Of a DNA stretch of 64,000 nt, positions 20,809 through 32,771 are shown piece after piece. Under the pieces are notes generated by a model. That model worked only from the letters and a program-made list of their open reading frames with translations, ran no database searches and was not told where the DNA came from. Position 1 is the stretch's first letter. Each line of letters begins with the position of its first letter. The position numbers and the translations under genes are program-made. Source of the stretch: Lampris incognitus (Eukaryota; Chordata; Actinopteri; Lampriformes; Lampridae); contig NC_079214.1 in assembly GCF_029633865.1 (NCBI RefSeq), positions 25,965,000 through 26,028,999 on the forward strand. Direction: 5' to 3'.

Positions 20809-21520
20809 ATGCTCAATAATCCAGGTCAGGAAATCACAGAAAGATGAATCAGTTCATCTGGACACAACGTTTATCCCCCCCTTTTTTTCCCTCCCCAATT
20901 GTATCCGGCCAATTACCCTGTTTTCTGAGCTGTCCCGGTCACTGCTCCACCTCCTCTGCCAATCCAGGGGGGCTGCAGACTACCACATGCCTCCTCCGTT
21001 ACATGTGGAGTCACCAGCTGCTTCTTTTCACCTGACAGTGAGGAGTTTCACCAGGGGGATGTAGCGCATGGGAGGATCACACTACCCCCCCCCCCCCCCC
21101 GGACAGGCGCCCTGACCGACCAGAGGAGGCGCTTGTGCAGTGACCAGGACACACACCCACATCCAGCTTCCCACCCGCAGACACGGCCAATTGTGTCTGT
21201 AGAGATGCCTGACCAAGCTGGAGGTAACGCGGGGATTTGAACCGGCGATCCGTGATCCCCATGTTGGTAGACAACGGAATAGACGCCCTAGACACAACAC
21301 TTATTGAGAGAAACTTTTCATCACTCATCTAAGTGACCTCTTCAGTCTCAAATGACTGCAGGTATCCCTTATAAACCCTTATAAACAATACAGTGGCACA
21401 ACGCCCGAAACCAATGATCGGTTTCATATGCAAATTCCCATGACCATCAATTAGAGTTACAAGGGCAATGTGTACTAGTCACAGAGGATTGGGGAATAGT
21501 TGCAATCACAGCATTGTAAA
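20809..21520 (-). mobile_element. Penelope-like element 3' fragment interrupted by a SINE
   Basis: The outer parts (20809-20866 and 21298-21520) match the flank and non-coding end of the fragment at 4860-5436 on the opposite strand. Shared words include CATGCTCAATAATCCAGGT, GAATCAGTTCATCTGGAC and ACTCATCTAAGTGACCTCTTC, plus the GTTTCATATGCAAATTCCCATG block. The coding part is absent. A complete SINE sits in the middle. Confidence 0.8.
20868..21297 (-). mobile_element. Full-length tRNA-derived SINE inside the Penelope-like fragment
   Basis: On the minus strand the head contains box-B-like GGTTCAAATCC, followed by a body shared with 7012-7360, and the 3' end GGCCGGATACAATTGGGGAG. The flanks read ACAACGTTTAT (left) and ACAACACTTAT (right). 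This is an imperfect target duplication of about 11 bases within sequence that is continuous in other Penelope-like copies. Confidence 0.8.
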
Positions 21521-21996
21521 ATGGTGAAGGAATGTGGTTATTTCAATTTAATCGATAAATAAATGTAGAAATCAATTGTTAGGATAAAAAAGAAGACATC
21601 TATAGTGACATCATGCCATCGCAATAAAAAAATATTTTAAAACTAAATTAAACATGCAAGAAAATGGCATACTTTCCCAAAACGTCTTCCAACTAATACA
21701 AATGTAATCAGCGTTTTGTAACCTTAAACTTAGACAATATTAGATCAACAGATGTGGTGTGTAAATATTCTGTTTGGCCTCGTTTTGTAATGCGGAAGAG
21801 ATCCTTCATCCAAGTGAATTATCACTGCTGGGTGTTTTTTTTTTTTGCTTTTGTAGGGGAACATTATATGAGCCTTCAGCCACCCTTTTCTGGATTTTGT
21901 TCCAACCTTCTCAGATAAATAGTGCAAGCAGTGTGCTTCTTCTGTGGGGAGAAAAACATCACTGCTCTTTTTTCATCCTAAATATGTGCTTGCAGG

Positions 21997-22036
<40 letters not shown>

Positions 22037-22632
22037 TCATGTCTCCTTTGTGTTGTGTTGTTCCTTTGCCCTGAATGTCAGGCCCTGTCATGTCCGCCGG
22101 TACGTGCCGAGGCTCCTTGTCATTGTGGCTGTTGCTTATGTTAGCTGCTGATATGTCCCTGCTCCAACACCACTAACCATTGTGCATTTATTGTCTTTTA
22201 TGAATAAAATCATTCTAATAATATCCTCTGATGACAGATCGCCACAGGTTGCCTCTTTTTCTCTCTCCCGTTTCGTACATTGAGTGATTTTTTTTTTGTC
22301 TTATTCCATATTTTCCTCTAGTCTGGGCCGATTCTGCATCTGTATTCATACGGTGTCATAACGCCAGTGTGGGTTATGTCTGCTGCCTTTGGTTGGTAGA
22401 CGCAGCAGAGGCTTTCACTACCAGCGAGTCTGCAAACAGAGGAAGGTGATAGGATAGAGAAGGGGGAGAAGGATACGGGGTGAAACGGAGGGACGGAGAG
22501 AGGATGAGGCATTGTTTGTGTTGGTTGAGTGGTGCCAGCCAGCCATGGTTGAAAGACAATAACAATTCATCAGTGTGGGAAAACTCAGATTACTCCTAAA
22601 AGTTTAGACAGCATGCCGCGATGGCAAGAACG
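21521..22632. other. Intergenic stretch with a short (CA)n repeat
   Basis: A (CA)n run occupies 22001-22032. The rest is AT-rich and unique-looking; I recognise no gene. Confidence 0.35.
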
Positions 22633-23010
22633 TAGAGGTCTGCGAGCCCGCTGGGTCCCAGCATGCTGAGTTGATTCGGGCCAGGTTCGGGCCAATTATT
22701 TTCTTATAGATCGGGCTGGGGTCAGACTCGGGCTCATTTAAGTTGTCTCGCTTCATTGTGCCCATATGTATACAAAGCACATATAGGTCACTGTATATAA
22801 ATATGTTATATTAATGATATTATACATATGCAGGTCTGCATATATTACACATGACAGTTGACCATACTGTAGCGAATTCGGGGGGCAACCACAGGAACTG
22901 CCTCAGCCGGGACGTGAACCCATATCTCCCTCACCGCGGGAGACATCGCTAACCGCTTGACTAAAGGGTCTGACCCGTAATGTGTCTACTTATTCATGTA
23001 CGTTACAATA

Positions 23011-23064
<54 letters not shown>

Positions 23065-23164
23065 TGTAAAGTGATATTGGTTTCAGTCCCGGCTCGGGCT
23101 TGGGCTGAAAAGTTGCAGAATTTGTCGGGGCGGGGCTGCAGCTTTTGGCCCGTGTAGGACTCTA
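22633..23164. mobile_element. hAT-type MITE with 8-bp target duplication, hosting a SINE
   Basis: The ends are TAGAGGTCTGCGAGCCC and, reversed, TAGAGTCCTACACGGGCC. They are flanked by CAAGAACG (22625-22632) and CAAGAAAG (23165-23172), a 7/8 match typical of hAT insertions. The interior is rich in CGGGC words. It contains a tRNA-like SINE (22866-23011) and a TG/AG microsatellite (23009-23064). Confidence 0.75.
22866..23011 (-). mobile_element. tRNA-related SINE module
   Basis: It starts with ACTGTAGCGAATTCGGGGGG and ends with GTGTCTACTTATTCATG and GTTACAATAC, like the module at 29922. On the minus strand, TAGTCAAGCGG fits box A and GGTTCACGTCC fits box B. Confidence 0.7.
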
Positions 23165-23309
23165 CAAGAAAGTATGGAGCACGGTGGTGCATCCCACAAT
23201 GATAAATGAATCAAAAAAAGAGTAAATAACTGTGAAAATTGGAAGATGACTTTAAAAAAAGGAAAATACATTCAAATATGGATAAACCTGTAATTTACTA
23301 TTGAAATTC

Positions 23310-23405
23310 CCCGCCTGCTGCCCAATGAATGCTGGGATAGGCTCCAGCATCCCGCGACCCCATTTGGGATAAGCGGCTTGGATAATGGATGGATGGATGG
23401 ATGGA
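23310..23405 (+). mobile_element. SINE tail fragment with GGATGGAT repeat
   Basis: It matches the 3' part of the SINE at 13499-13890: CTGCTGCCCAATGAATGC, GGATAGGCTCCAGCATCCC and GGATAATGGATGGATGGATG. Confidence 0.8.
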
Positions 23406-23492
23406 TGAATCAGTTTATCTAATTTTTTTTAAATTTTCACTTTTATTTTTGCATTCGTTTTCAGAAATATATATGTTCACGTTTATATATTC

Positions 23493-23592
23493 ATCCCCCC
23501 ATCCATTATCCGAAATGCTTATCCTGCTCTCAGGGTCGCGGGGATGCCGGAGCCTATCCCAGCAGTCATTGGGCAGCAGGCAGGGAGACACC
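23493..23592 (-). mobile_element. SINE tail fragment, reversed
   Basis: The reverse complement of the same SINE tail (CCATCCATTATCCGAAATGC, CTCAGGGTCGCGGGGATGC). With 23310-23405 it forms a separated inverted pair of SINE tails. Confidence 0.8.
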
Positions 23593-25334
23593 ATTTACAA
23601 TTTATATTTCTTTTGCATCTATTTCACTGCTATTTATTAATTCATTGCCATATATATATATATTTCTCCATTTATTTCTGCATTCGCTGATGGGCCCAAA
23701 ATGTCAACTTGTTTTTGTCCATCCATTAAGTCCAAACCATTACTCCCATTTGTGATTGTTAGTGCTTTTCAAGACCGTCATGCAGTATTTCTCAATGTGA
23801 ACTAACAGAGGAGTCAAGTTCTCACATTTGGTGGTGTTGGTGGCTCTGACTGGAGTAGCACCATGGGACCCTGTGGATAGTAGGTGTGAATCACATTTTT
23901 TCTAAATATGCCTGCATAAACTGGTAAATTTCATTGCCATTGGCGATATAACCCCTAACTTACCTTGACGTTTTGCAGTAGTGATTTTATCATTATAAGA
24001 ATATTCACCAAAAATGCAGAAACTGTACAGAACAGTTTGGAGATTTACAGAATCAGTCAACATCAATTAATTCTTTAAAAATTATTCAATCTGCTCCACA
24101 AAAGTTGGACTGTGACAGAATGTTATTAGCTTTGCTCTGTGGTGGGATGCAAGCTTCCCAGGTGCCAATATCCAACCACGGAGCAAAGCTTCCACATTAC
24201 GGTCCAGGGGAGACAGATGCGGTCATGCTTGAGGTCATGTTGCCACAGGCTATGAAAATTTACCAATGCAACAGGTAATGCTCAAGCGTTCTCATATCCA
24301 AGCTAATCAGTTTACAGGCACATTTCATAAATATTACATCTACCATCCACTGGGTCCATCTCAGGCCTTACCTTACCTGACACTTTTCAGGGCTGCATGC
24401 AAGAAGGCAAACTGACTCCCTCCATCCTCGCTGTTCTGTCCATCCTGGCCATGTTAAACACACTCGCGCCACAAAGAGGACAATGATGGTGTCTGCAGCA
24501 GGAAGCACACTGTTCCAGTATCGGCAATGAGACTGCTTTTCGTATTTCTCTTAAAAGAAAGGATAAGAAAGCGCATCAATAAGAGCAGAGTATTTCCCCC
24601 TGGATGGTAGAGCGTGATAAAGTCAAAGGCAAAACCTCACAGAGGTGTCAGTGGACACCAAATATGACAGAAACACAATACCAGCACTTATCTTCAGTAT
24701 TCTCATTTTACTAGTCCTAATTTCTCAAAGTGAAAGAGGCAGAGAGATAGACATTATGCATTATTCATCTATGACTAATGGAGCACACTGAAGAGCTAAA
24801 TCCTCTGTCATGTTGAGTAAAGGCGTTTTTTCTTTCTTCCGGAGGTGTTATGATGCCGCTACATATGTACCTAGTCAGTCTATGTATTTCAAGGGAATGA
24901 ATAGTAATCCAAGGAGGCGTGAAAGAGCAAGGTGTTATACAATAGCAAGGGTGATGTTCATGCTTGCATGTCAAAAGATATATATGGACTTTTCACTCAG
25001 AAATTCCCCAATTAAAGACTTCCTCAAAGTGAGGAGAAAGGATGAATAAGAGGCAGTTATGGATCTTGGGTGCCTGGGAATTACCTTAGACTCAATTGGA
25101 CTTGAGTTTTAGATTGCATTTTGGAAAAACACAGATATTTACCAGAGCCGGTTTTGAAGACCAAATTGTCAAGTTTTTCAATACCAATCTTCACACAATT
25201 ACAGGAATCACACACTGATCCACAAAGCTCAGACTATGAAATGTGCCATGCATGCCAAACTGTTCCCTTGGTGCTATTGTGCACAATAGGTTTAAGTGAG
25301 AAAGGCTAAAATGTTAACTACTTGTTGGTTCTTT
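23593..25334. other. Intergenic stretch, no gene seen
   Basis: Contains a short near-perfect inverted repeat (24128-24143 with 24175-24190, 15 of 16 paired) and otherwise unique-looking AT-rich sequence. Confidence 0.35.
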
Positions 25335-25432
25335 TTTTAGAGAACTTAATGGATTACATTTTCCCCTCGGGGGAATACCCAATTTCCCCTCAGGGATGAA
25401 TAAAGTATTCTGATTCTGATTCTGACTTTATC
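25335..25432 (+). mobile_element. LINE 3' tail fragment with ATTCTG repeats
   Basis: The segment with TTTCCCCTCAGGGATGAATAAAG followed by ATTCTGATTCTGATTCTGA is the typical 3' end of fish Rex1-like non-LTR elements. No coding sequence remains. Confidence 0.65.
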
Positions 25433-25640
25433 TTGACACCCAAAGCGCTTCACATCGAAGGGGGAAACCCACCTCAGCCACCACCAATGTATAGCACCCA
25501 CCTGGGTGATGCACGGCGGTCATTTTGCACCAGAACGTTGACCACACATCAGCTTGAGGTGGAGAGGGAGGAATCATTGAGCCAGTTACATGGGGGGATG
25601 ATTAGGGGGCCAGATGGATGACACTGATGTTGAACACTGA
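25433..25640 (+). repeat. Interspersed repeat fragment of unknown class
   Basis: The block with CCCAAAGCGCTTCACATCG, TAGCACCCACCTGGGTGATG and CATTTTGCACCAGAACG resembles a repeat seen in many fish genomes. It follows a LINE tail directly. I cannot assign the class. Confidence 0.5.
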
Positions 25641-26114
25641 TATTGAAATGTTTTCTTTTGCTCAATAGCAAGTGCTAAGGTGAAACACACTTAAATGCGA
25701 ACAGCCAGGGTCTTCCTGCAAATTGGTCCTTGATTCATGATGACTAAATAGCAAAGTTGCATCTGTCTGTGTTAATGGCCAGAACTGTAAATATGATTAT
25801 ATTTGGATTGAGCATTGCAACATACGTTTACACTTGATAACATCAGCATCCAACTGTCATGACGTCTACCAGTTCCAGCATCTGCTTAGATTTTCTGCAC
25901 GAGCGTTTCACACATGCACCATCGAGACCAAACGAGAAATGAGTCAGACTTAGTGCACCAAAATAAGTTCAATGACAGAAATAACCTGACTAACATATCC
26001 AGAGATACATGAATAAATAAAACTGATAACACATTTGTAAATAAATGAAGAAATTAAATGATAAAAAAATACATTTGGATATACATATACATATATATTT
26101 AAATATTATATAGA

Positions 26115-27410
<1,296 letters not shown>

Positions 27411-27464
<54 letters not shown>

Positions 27465-27470
27465 ATAAAT
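27411..27470. repeat. (GT)n microsatellite between two Tc1-like elements
   Basis: About 22 GT units then TATGTGTATGTA. Confidence 0.95.
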
Positions 27471-27498
27471 AAATTGTGTGTGTGAATTGAAAAATATA

Positions 27499-28711
27499 CA
27501 CTCACTGGCCACTTTATTAGGTACACCTTGCTAGTACTGGGTTGGACCCCCTTTTGCCTTCAGAACTGCCTTAATCCGTCATGGCATAGATTCAACAAGG
27601 TACTGGAAACATTCCTCAGAGAGTTTGGTCCATATTGACATGATAGCATCACGCAGTTGCTGCAGATTTGTCGGCTGCACATCCATGATGCGAATCTCCC
27701 GGTCCACCACATCCCAAAGGTGCTCTATTGGATTGAGATCTGGTGACTGTGGAGGCCATTTGAGTACAGTGAACTCATTGTCATGTTCAAGAAACCAGTC
27801 TGAGATGATTCGAGCTTTATGACATGGCGCGTTATCCTGCTGGAAGTAGCCATCAGAAGATGGGAACACTGTGGTCATAAAGGGATGGACATGGTCAGCA
27901 ACAATACTCGGGTAGGCTGTGGCGTTGACACGATGCTCAATTGGTACTAAGGGGCCCAAAGTGTGCCAAGAAAATATCCCCCACACCATTACACCACCAC
28001 CACCACCAGCCTGAACCGTTGATACAAGGCAGGATGGATCCATGCTTTCATGTTGTTGACACCAAATTCTGACCCTACCATCCGAATTTCGCAGCAGAAA
28101 TCGAGACTCATCAGACCAGGCAACGTTTTTCCAATCTTCTATTGTCCAATTTTGGGGAGCCTGTGCCTCAGTTTCCTGTTCTTAGCTGACAGGAGTGGCA
28201 CCCGGTGTGGTCTTCTGCTGCTGTAGCCCATCTGCCTCAAGGTTCGACGTGTTGTGCGTTCAGAGATGCTCTTCTGCATACCTCGATTGTAATGAGTGGT
28301 TATTTGAGTTACTGTTGCCTTTCTATCAGCTCGAACCAGTCTGGCCATTCTCCTCTGACCTCTGGCATCAACAAGGCATTTTCGCCCACAGAACTGCCGC
28401 TCACTGGATATTTTCTCTTTTTCGGACCATTCTCTGTAAACCCTAGAGATGCTTGTGCGTGAAAATCCCAGTAGATCAGCAATTTCTGAAATACTCAGAC
28501 CAGCCCGTCTGGCACCAACAACCATGCCACGTTCAAAGTCACTTAAATCACCTTTCTTCCCCATTCTGATGCTCGGTTTGAACTGCAGCAGATCGTCTTG
28601 ACCATGTCTACATGCCTAAATGCATTGAGTTGCTGCCATGTGATTGGCTGATTAGAAATTTGCGTTAATGAGCAGTTGGACAGGTGTGCCTAATAAAGTG
28701 GCCGGTGAGTG
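27499..28711 (-). mobile_element. Nearly intact Tc1-like element (1213 bp)
   Basis: TA flanks both ends (27497-27498 and 28712-28713). The terminal repeats are CACTCACTGGCCACTTTATT and its inverted partner near 28692-28711 (one mismatch within the first 10 bases). The internal transposase has a single frameshift. The 88-bp gap to the previous Tc1-like element is mainly GT repeat. Confidence 0.92.
27579..28564 (-). pseudogene. Tc1/mariner transposase with one frameshift
   Basis: The N-terminal part (28564-28139, 141 codons) has a helix-turn-helix (GLSISEIADLLGFSRTSISR) and a second DNA-binding region. A frame change near 28150 separates it from the catalytic part, whose SDES motif is readable at about 28101-28118. 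The downstream piece (28043-27579) has QQDNAPCH with the second aspartate and SPDLNPIEHLW with the glutamate. I count 36 residues between those two, unlike the 34 of classic Tc1, so it fits DD36E-type families. All three acidic residues are present. The frameshift alone prevents expression of a full protein. Confidence 0.85.
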
Positions 28712-28885
28712 TATATGTAAATAGGTAAACATGAATATATTATGAAAATGAATTTAAAAATAAAAGCGAAACACATAAAACACTAGATAAAATTTTGTTC
28801 CCCTGAATTTATACTGATATATTTTAGATTATTCTATATATTTGTGAAAGAATTTTCAATTGTTTTTCCCCCCTTTATGTCTTGA

Positions 28886-29024
28886 TGCATGCTCAATAAT
28901 CCAAGTAAGAAAATCAAAGAAGGTTGAATCAGTTCATCTGGATACAACGTTTATAGACAGATATGTTTCATCGCTCATCTGAGTGACCTCTTCAGTGAGA
29001 TTGAAGAGGATGAACTGATTCAAC
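28886..29024 (+). mobile_element. Penelope-like flank fragment ending at the assembly gap
   Basis: Shares ATGCTCAATAATCCAAGTAA, GGTTGAATCAGTTCATCTGG and CATCTGAGTGACCTCTTCAG with the other two Penelope-like copies. It then reads back into GATGAACTGATTCAAC, the inverted repeat, exactly where the N run starts. Confidence 0.75.
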
Positions 29025-29224
29025 NNNNNNNNNNNNNNNNNNNNNNNNNNNNNNNNNNNNNNNNNNNNNNNNNNNNNNNNNNNNNNNNNNNNNNNNNNNN
29101 NNNNNNNNNNNNNNNNNNNNNNNNNNNNNNNNNNNNNNNNNNNNNNNNNNNNNNNNNNNNNNNNNNNNNNNNNNNNNNNNNNNNNNNNNNNNNNNNNNNN
29201 NNNNNNNNNNNNNNNNNNNNNNNN
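29025..29224. other. Assembly gap (200 N)
   Basis: A run of exactly 200 N, probably a placeholder of arbitrary length. The left edge lies inside an inverted repeat and the right edge inside an unrelated coding fragment, so sequence is missing. Confidence 0.98.
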
Positions 29225-29712
29225 GTTCTGGTCATCGGTAGCAGAGTCGGGACAAGGGGATATATGGACTAACACAGGGCTGAGTGAGTTGAAGCACTTT
29301 TCAGAACGGGCTTGGAAACACGAGACAAACAAAGCACATTTACACTGTGGTATGAAACTAGCCATGTTTGATCAAGCTGACATAGCAGCACAGCTTGACG
29401 AGAGCTACCATGGGAGTGTGTGGAATCACAATAAGGAGGTGGACAAAAACCGGCACATTATGTCAAAGCTTATAGACTGCATACAATTCTGTGGAGCATT
29501 TGAACTAGCCCTTAGAGGACACGAAGAGACCGAATCATTCGATAACACTGGCGTCTTCCGTGGCCTTGTGGATTTAGTTTCATCGTTGTTAGTTTCGTGC
29601 AATGCAGGGGCACCTAAAAAGGCAACGGTTTTCAAAGGTACGTCCAAAAGCATCCCAGAACGAGCTACTCGATAGCATGGTAGACGTAATGCAACTGTCA
29701 TGTCCTTCTCAT
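29225..29712 (+). pseudogene. ZMYM1-like / hAT transposase (DUF4371-type) fragment
   Basis: An open frame runs out of the gap with FWSSVAESGQGDIW, then GLSELKHFSERAWKHE, IDCIQFCGAFELALRGHEE and GVFRGLVDLVSSLL. This is the N-terminal region of the zinc-finger MYM-type 1-like / hAT-derived proteins common in fish. Reading continues in another frame at about 29650 (QNELLDSMVDVMQLS), so one base has been gained or lost near KGTSKS. The upstream part is in the gap. Downstream reading is lost after about 29712. It is probably a dead transposon copy. Confidence 0.7.
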
Positions 29713-29921
29713 AATTATGGGGTGGGGGTGGAGTAAGTTATTTTAGACATTGCTTTAGTTTATCGTGTGTTTTTTGTTTTGTTTTTTTGTCGCTTATACT
29801 CTGGTTAAATGATGGCCTATTGTTCATCTTTGAAACGTGTTGTCTAGTGCGACGTTAGGTGGGCTGCTGGCTGGTATGTTTACAGGTATGTACTGTCTAT
29901 TCCCTAATATAGCAGTTATTA

Positions 29922-30229
29922 CACTGTAGCGAATTCGGGGGGCAACCACGGGAACTGCCGCAGCCGGGACGCGAACCCGTATCTCCTGCACAGCGGGAGA
30001 CATCGCTAACCAGTCGACTAAAGGGTCCCACCAATAGCCCAGGGCTACTGAGCCTATTCAACCGTGATCGTTATGTTGCCCCTTTCCTTCGAGATTCGCC
30101 ATAGTCAGGACGCGAACCTGGGGGTTCCCGCACCGCAAGCGATTACGTTAACCGCTCGACTAAAGGCTCCGACCCGTTAGCCAACGGCCAACGTGTCTAC
30201 TTATCCATGCAGGTTACAATACTTAATTA
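29922..30229 (-). mobile_element. Dimeric tRNA-related SINE
   Basis: Two tRNA-like modules lie in the same (minus) orientation. The first (29933-30030) has box A TAGTCGACTGG and box B GGTTCGCGTCC. The second (30085-30180) has TAGTCGAGCGG and GGTTCGCGTCC. The outer ends match the single-module copy at 22866-23011, so the second module is an addition or the other copy has lost one. Confidence 0.65.
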
Positions 30230-32209
30230 ATATAAGTATTTAATTGACCAATTATTAAAATAACGATATCAAAAGTGGACGTGGTTAGCGATTCTAGAGC
30301 TGGAGCCGGTGTCCGCCCCACTAGTATTTATGCCGTTACATAAACCATATAACTTGTGCTCATCTGTGCTACACCAATGCACGAGTATCAATTGCTTGTT
30401 GTAGAGTAATGAAGCGATTTTAGCGAAATAAATAACCCGACAGTTTTGCAAAGGTAAATTAAGGATTTTAAAAGTTTTTCAAGTGTTTGTCCGCATCTTT
30501 TCAACATGAAATGTAAATTAGATATGGAGGTAGGCTAATTTTCTTTAAAATTCTCAGTTGTGCACAGCTATGCTCACCATCTTAAGTAATGTCGAACATT
30601 CAAGATGACGGTCCTTTGAAAATAATGAAACAGTCAAATAATTCAAGCAAAAGATGCTTACTAATATGAGAAATATACTGTTTTCTACCTCAGTACCTTT
30701 ACCTTATAAAGACAGCAGTCCCTTAATCCATTGGGATGTATTCCTATTTATGACCTTGACGCTGTGAAGTAACCCCATCTGTGTTCAGCACAGTACCTCT
30801 ACCTTATGGACCATACCTCAAGGTGAGATACACCAGCACCGATAGTGATATCGGATACCGGGCTGATGCCTGGCTAAAATGGAGCATTGATATTGGAGAT
30901 TTTACACAAGACTAAAATCCAATACCAAAATCCATAAGTAACATGTCATACATAAAAGCAAAATGGCTTGATGTATTGCATCTTTGGCGCATTGAAGCCT
31001 GCCCTTACTTTAAGTACATGTAATGGTGGGAAAAAACTTATTCTGTCTCAATTAGTGTGCCAATTGACCATAAACTAATGGTCTGAGTCTGCACTTTTCA
31101 GCAAAAATAATGGATTTGAGTCGGTTCTCGATATCGGCTGATTCGTATTCAGAATCAGTGTTGGCACGGAAACTTATATTCGTGGATCCTTAACCCCCAA
31201 GTCTTTTGGTGTGTATATATTGCACAGCCGTACACACAGAGGTGCAATAAGACGTTAAAAATGAAGTGATGGAGAGGGAAAAAAGACACTATACATTGTT
31301 AGAGTGTCTGTAGAGCTCATATAAGATACTGATGAAGCTCGATCTCTCTTCCTTGCTGCCCTTGGTGCCAGTGCCATTGATTGTTGAGCTGGGCTGAGCC
31401 TCAGTACTGAAGAGTTGGTGGAAGTACATTATTATGCCATGATTTTTTTTACTCATTAAAGCTATTTATGGATAATCCTACCATCTAGATGTCTTTGTTT
31501 ACTCATAAAAGCATAGGATGTGCTAGTCCCTTGCTCTGTGTTCTTCCCTTTCCTCCTATTCAAACAGTCCATTTCTTTTCCTCCCTTTGAGTTGATAGCC
31601 TTTTAAGTCACACCTCAAAGCAATATGTCCCATTAACCAACTGTCAGTGCATGGGTACTTGGCATATGGATTAGATGATTTAGATGCTTTTCACTGCCTG
31701 TAGAGTCTAGCACTCTTCTGCAAGTGTCAAAAGTTTTCACCGCCCCCCCCCCCCCCAAGTCAACTCAGTTTGACTACTTCTCTGTCATTTTATTGCACTT
31801 TCCAGTGAAGAATTTCATGGAGGCTCTGTTAGGTTTTAGTGTATCACAGAGAGGATGTGTACTCAGAAAAGCACACAAGGAATCCACATTTCCGTTGTAA
31901 ATATAATTGCAGGTTTCACCTTCTGGCTTTTAAGAGAGGTGGATGGGAATGAGTCTAGATTGGTTATATCAAAGTTTAATTTGCACCCCTGCATTCTTTG
32001 CCATTATATTGTGCATAAGTGTGTGTTTGTTTGTTTGCTTGTACATATATTTGCTAGAGCTGTGTTCATGGGCGTGTATTAGTATTTACCCACAAGTAAT
32101 GAATTAAGTCTACCGGTGTAGCGACTTTGGTGCGCTCCACTTCCTCTAGGATGAATATGGTTTGTTTAAGCATGAACTTCAGTCTTGTGAGTCCTGATAC
32201 ACACTCTGT
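30230..32209. other. Intergenic stretch with a possible decayed DNA transposon
   Basis: 30820-31175 contains repeated GATATCGG words (CACCGATAGTGATATCGG at the left, CTCGATATCGGCTGATTCG and AGTGTTGGCACGG at the right), like the ends of common fish hAT-type MITEs; the inverted ends do not pair cleanly. A C-run lies at 31742-31756. No gene is visible. Confidence 0.35.

Positions 32210-32771
<562 letters not shown>

Noticed and set aside
28934-29365. Open frame running through the N run
   Set aside because: Undefined residues make the frame meaningless; the real signal is the + strand fragment after the gap.
29933-30180. Functional tRNA genes
   Set aside because: Box A and B motifs are present, but the sequences recur as interspersed elements with extra flanking blocks, so they are SINE heads and not tRNA genes.
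30820-31175. A defined MITE with GATATCGG ends
   Set aside because: The two ends do not form a convincing inverted repeat and no target duplication was found.
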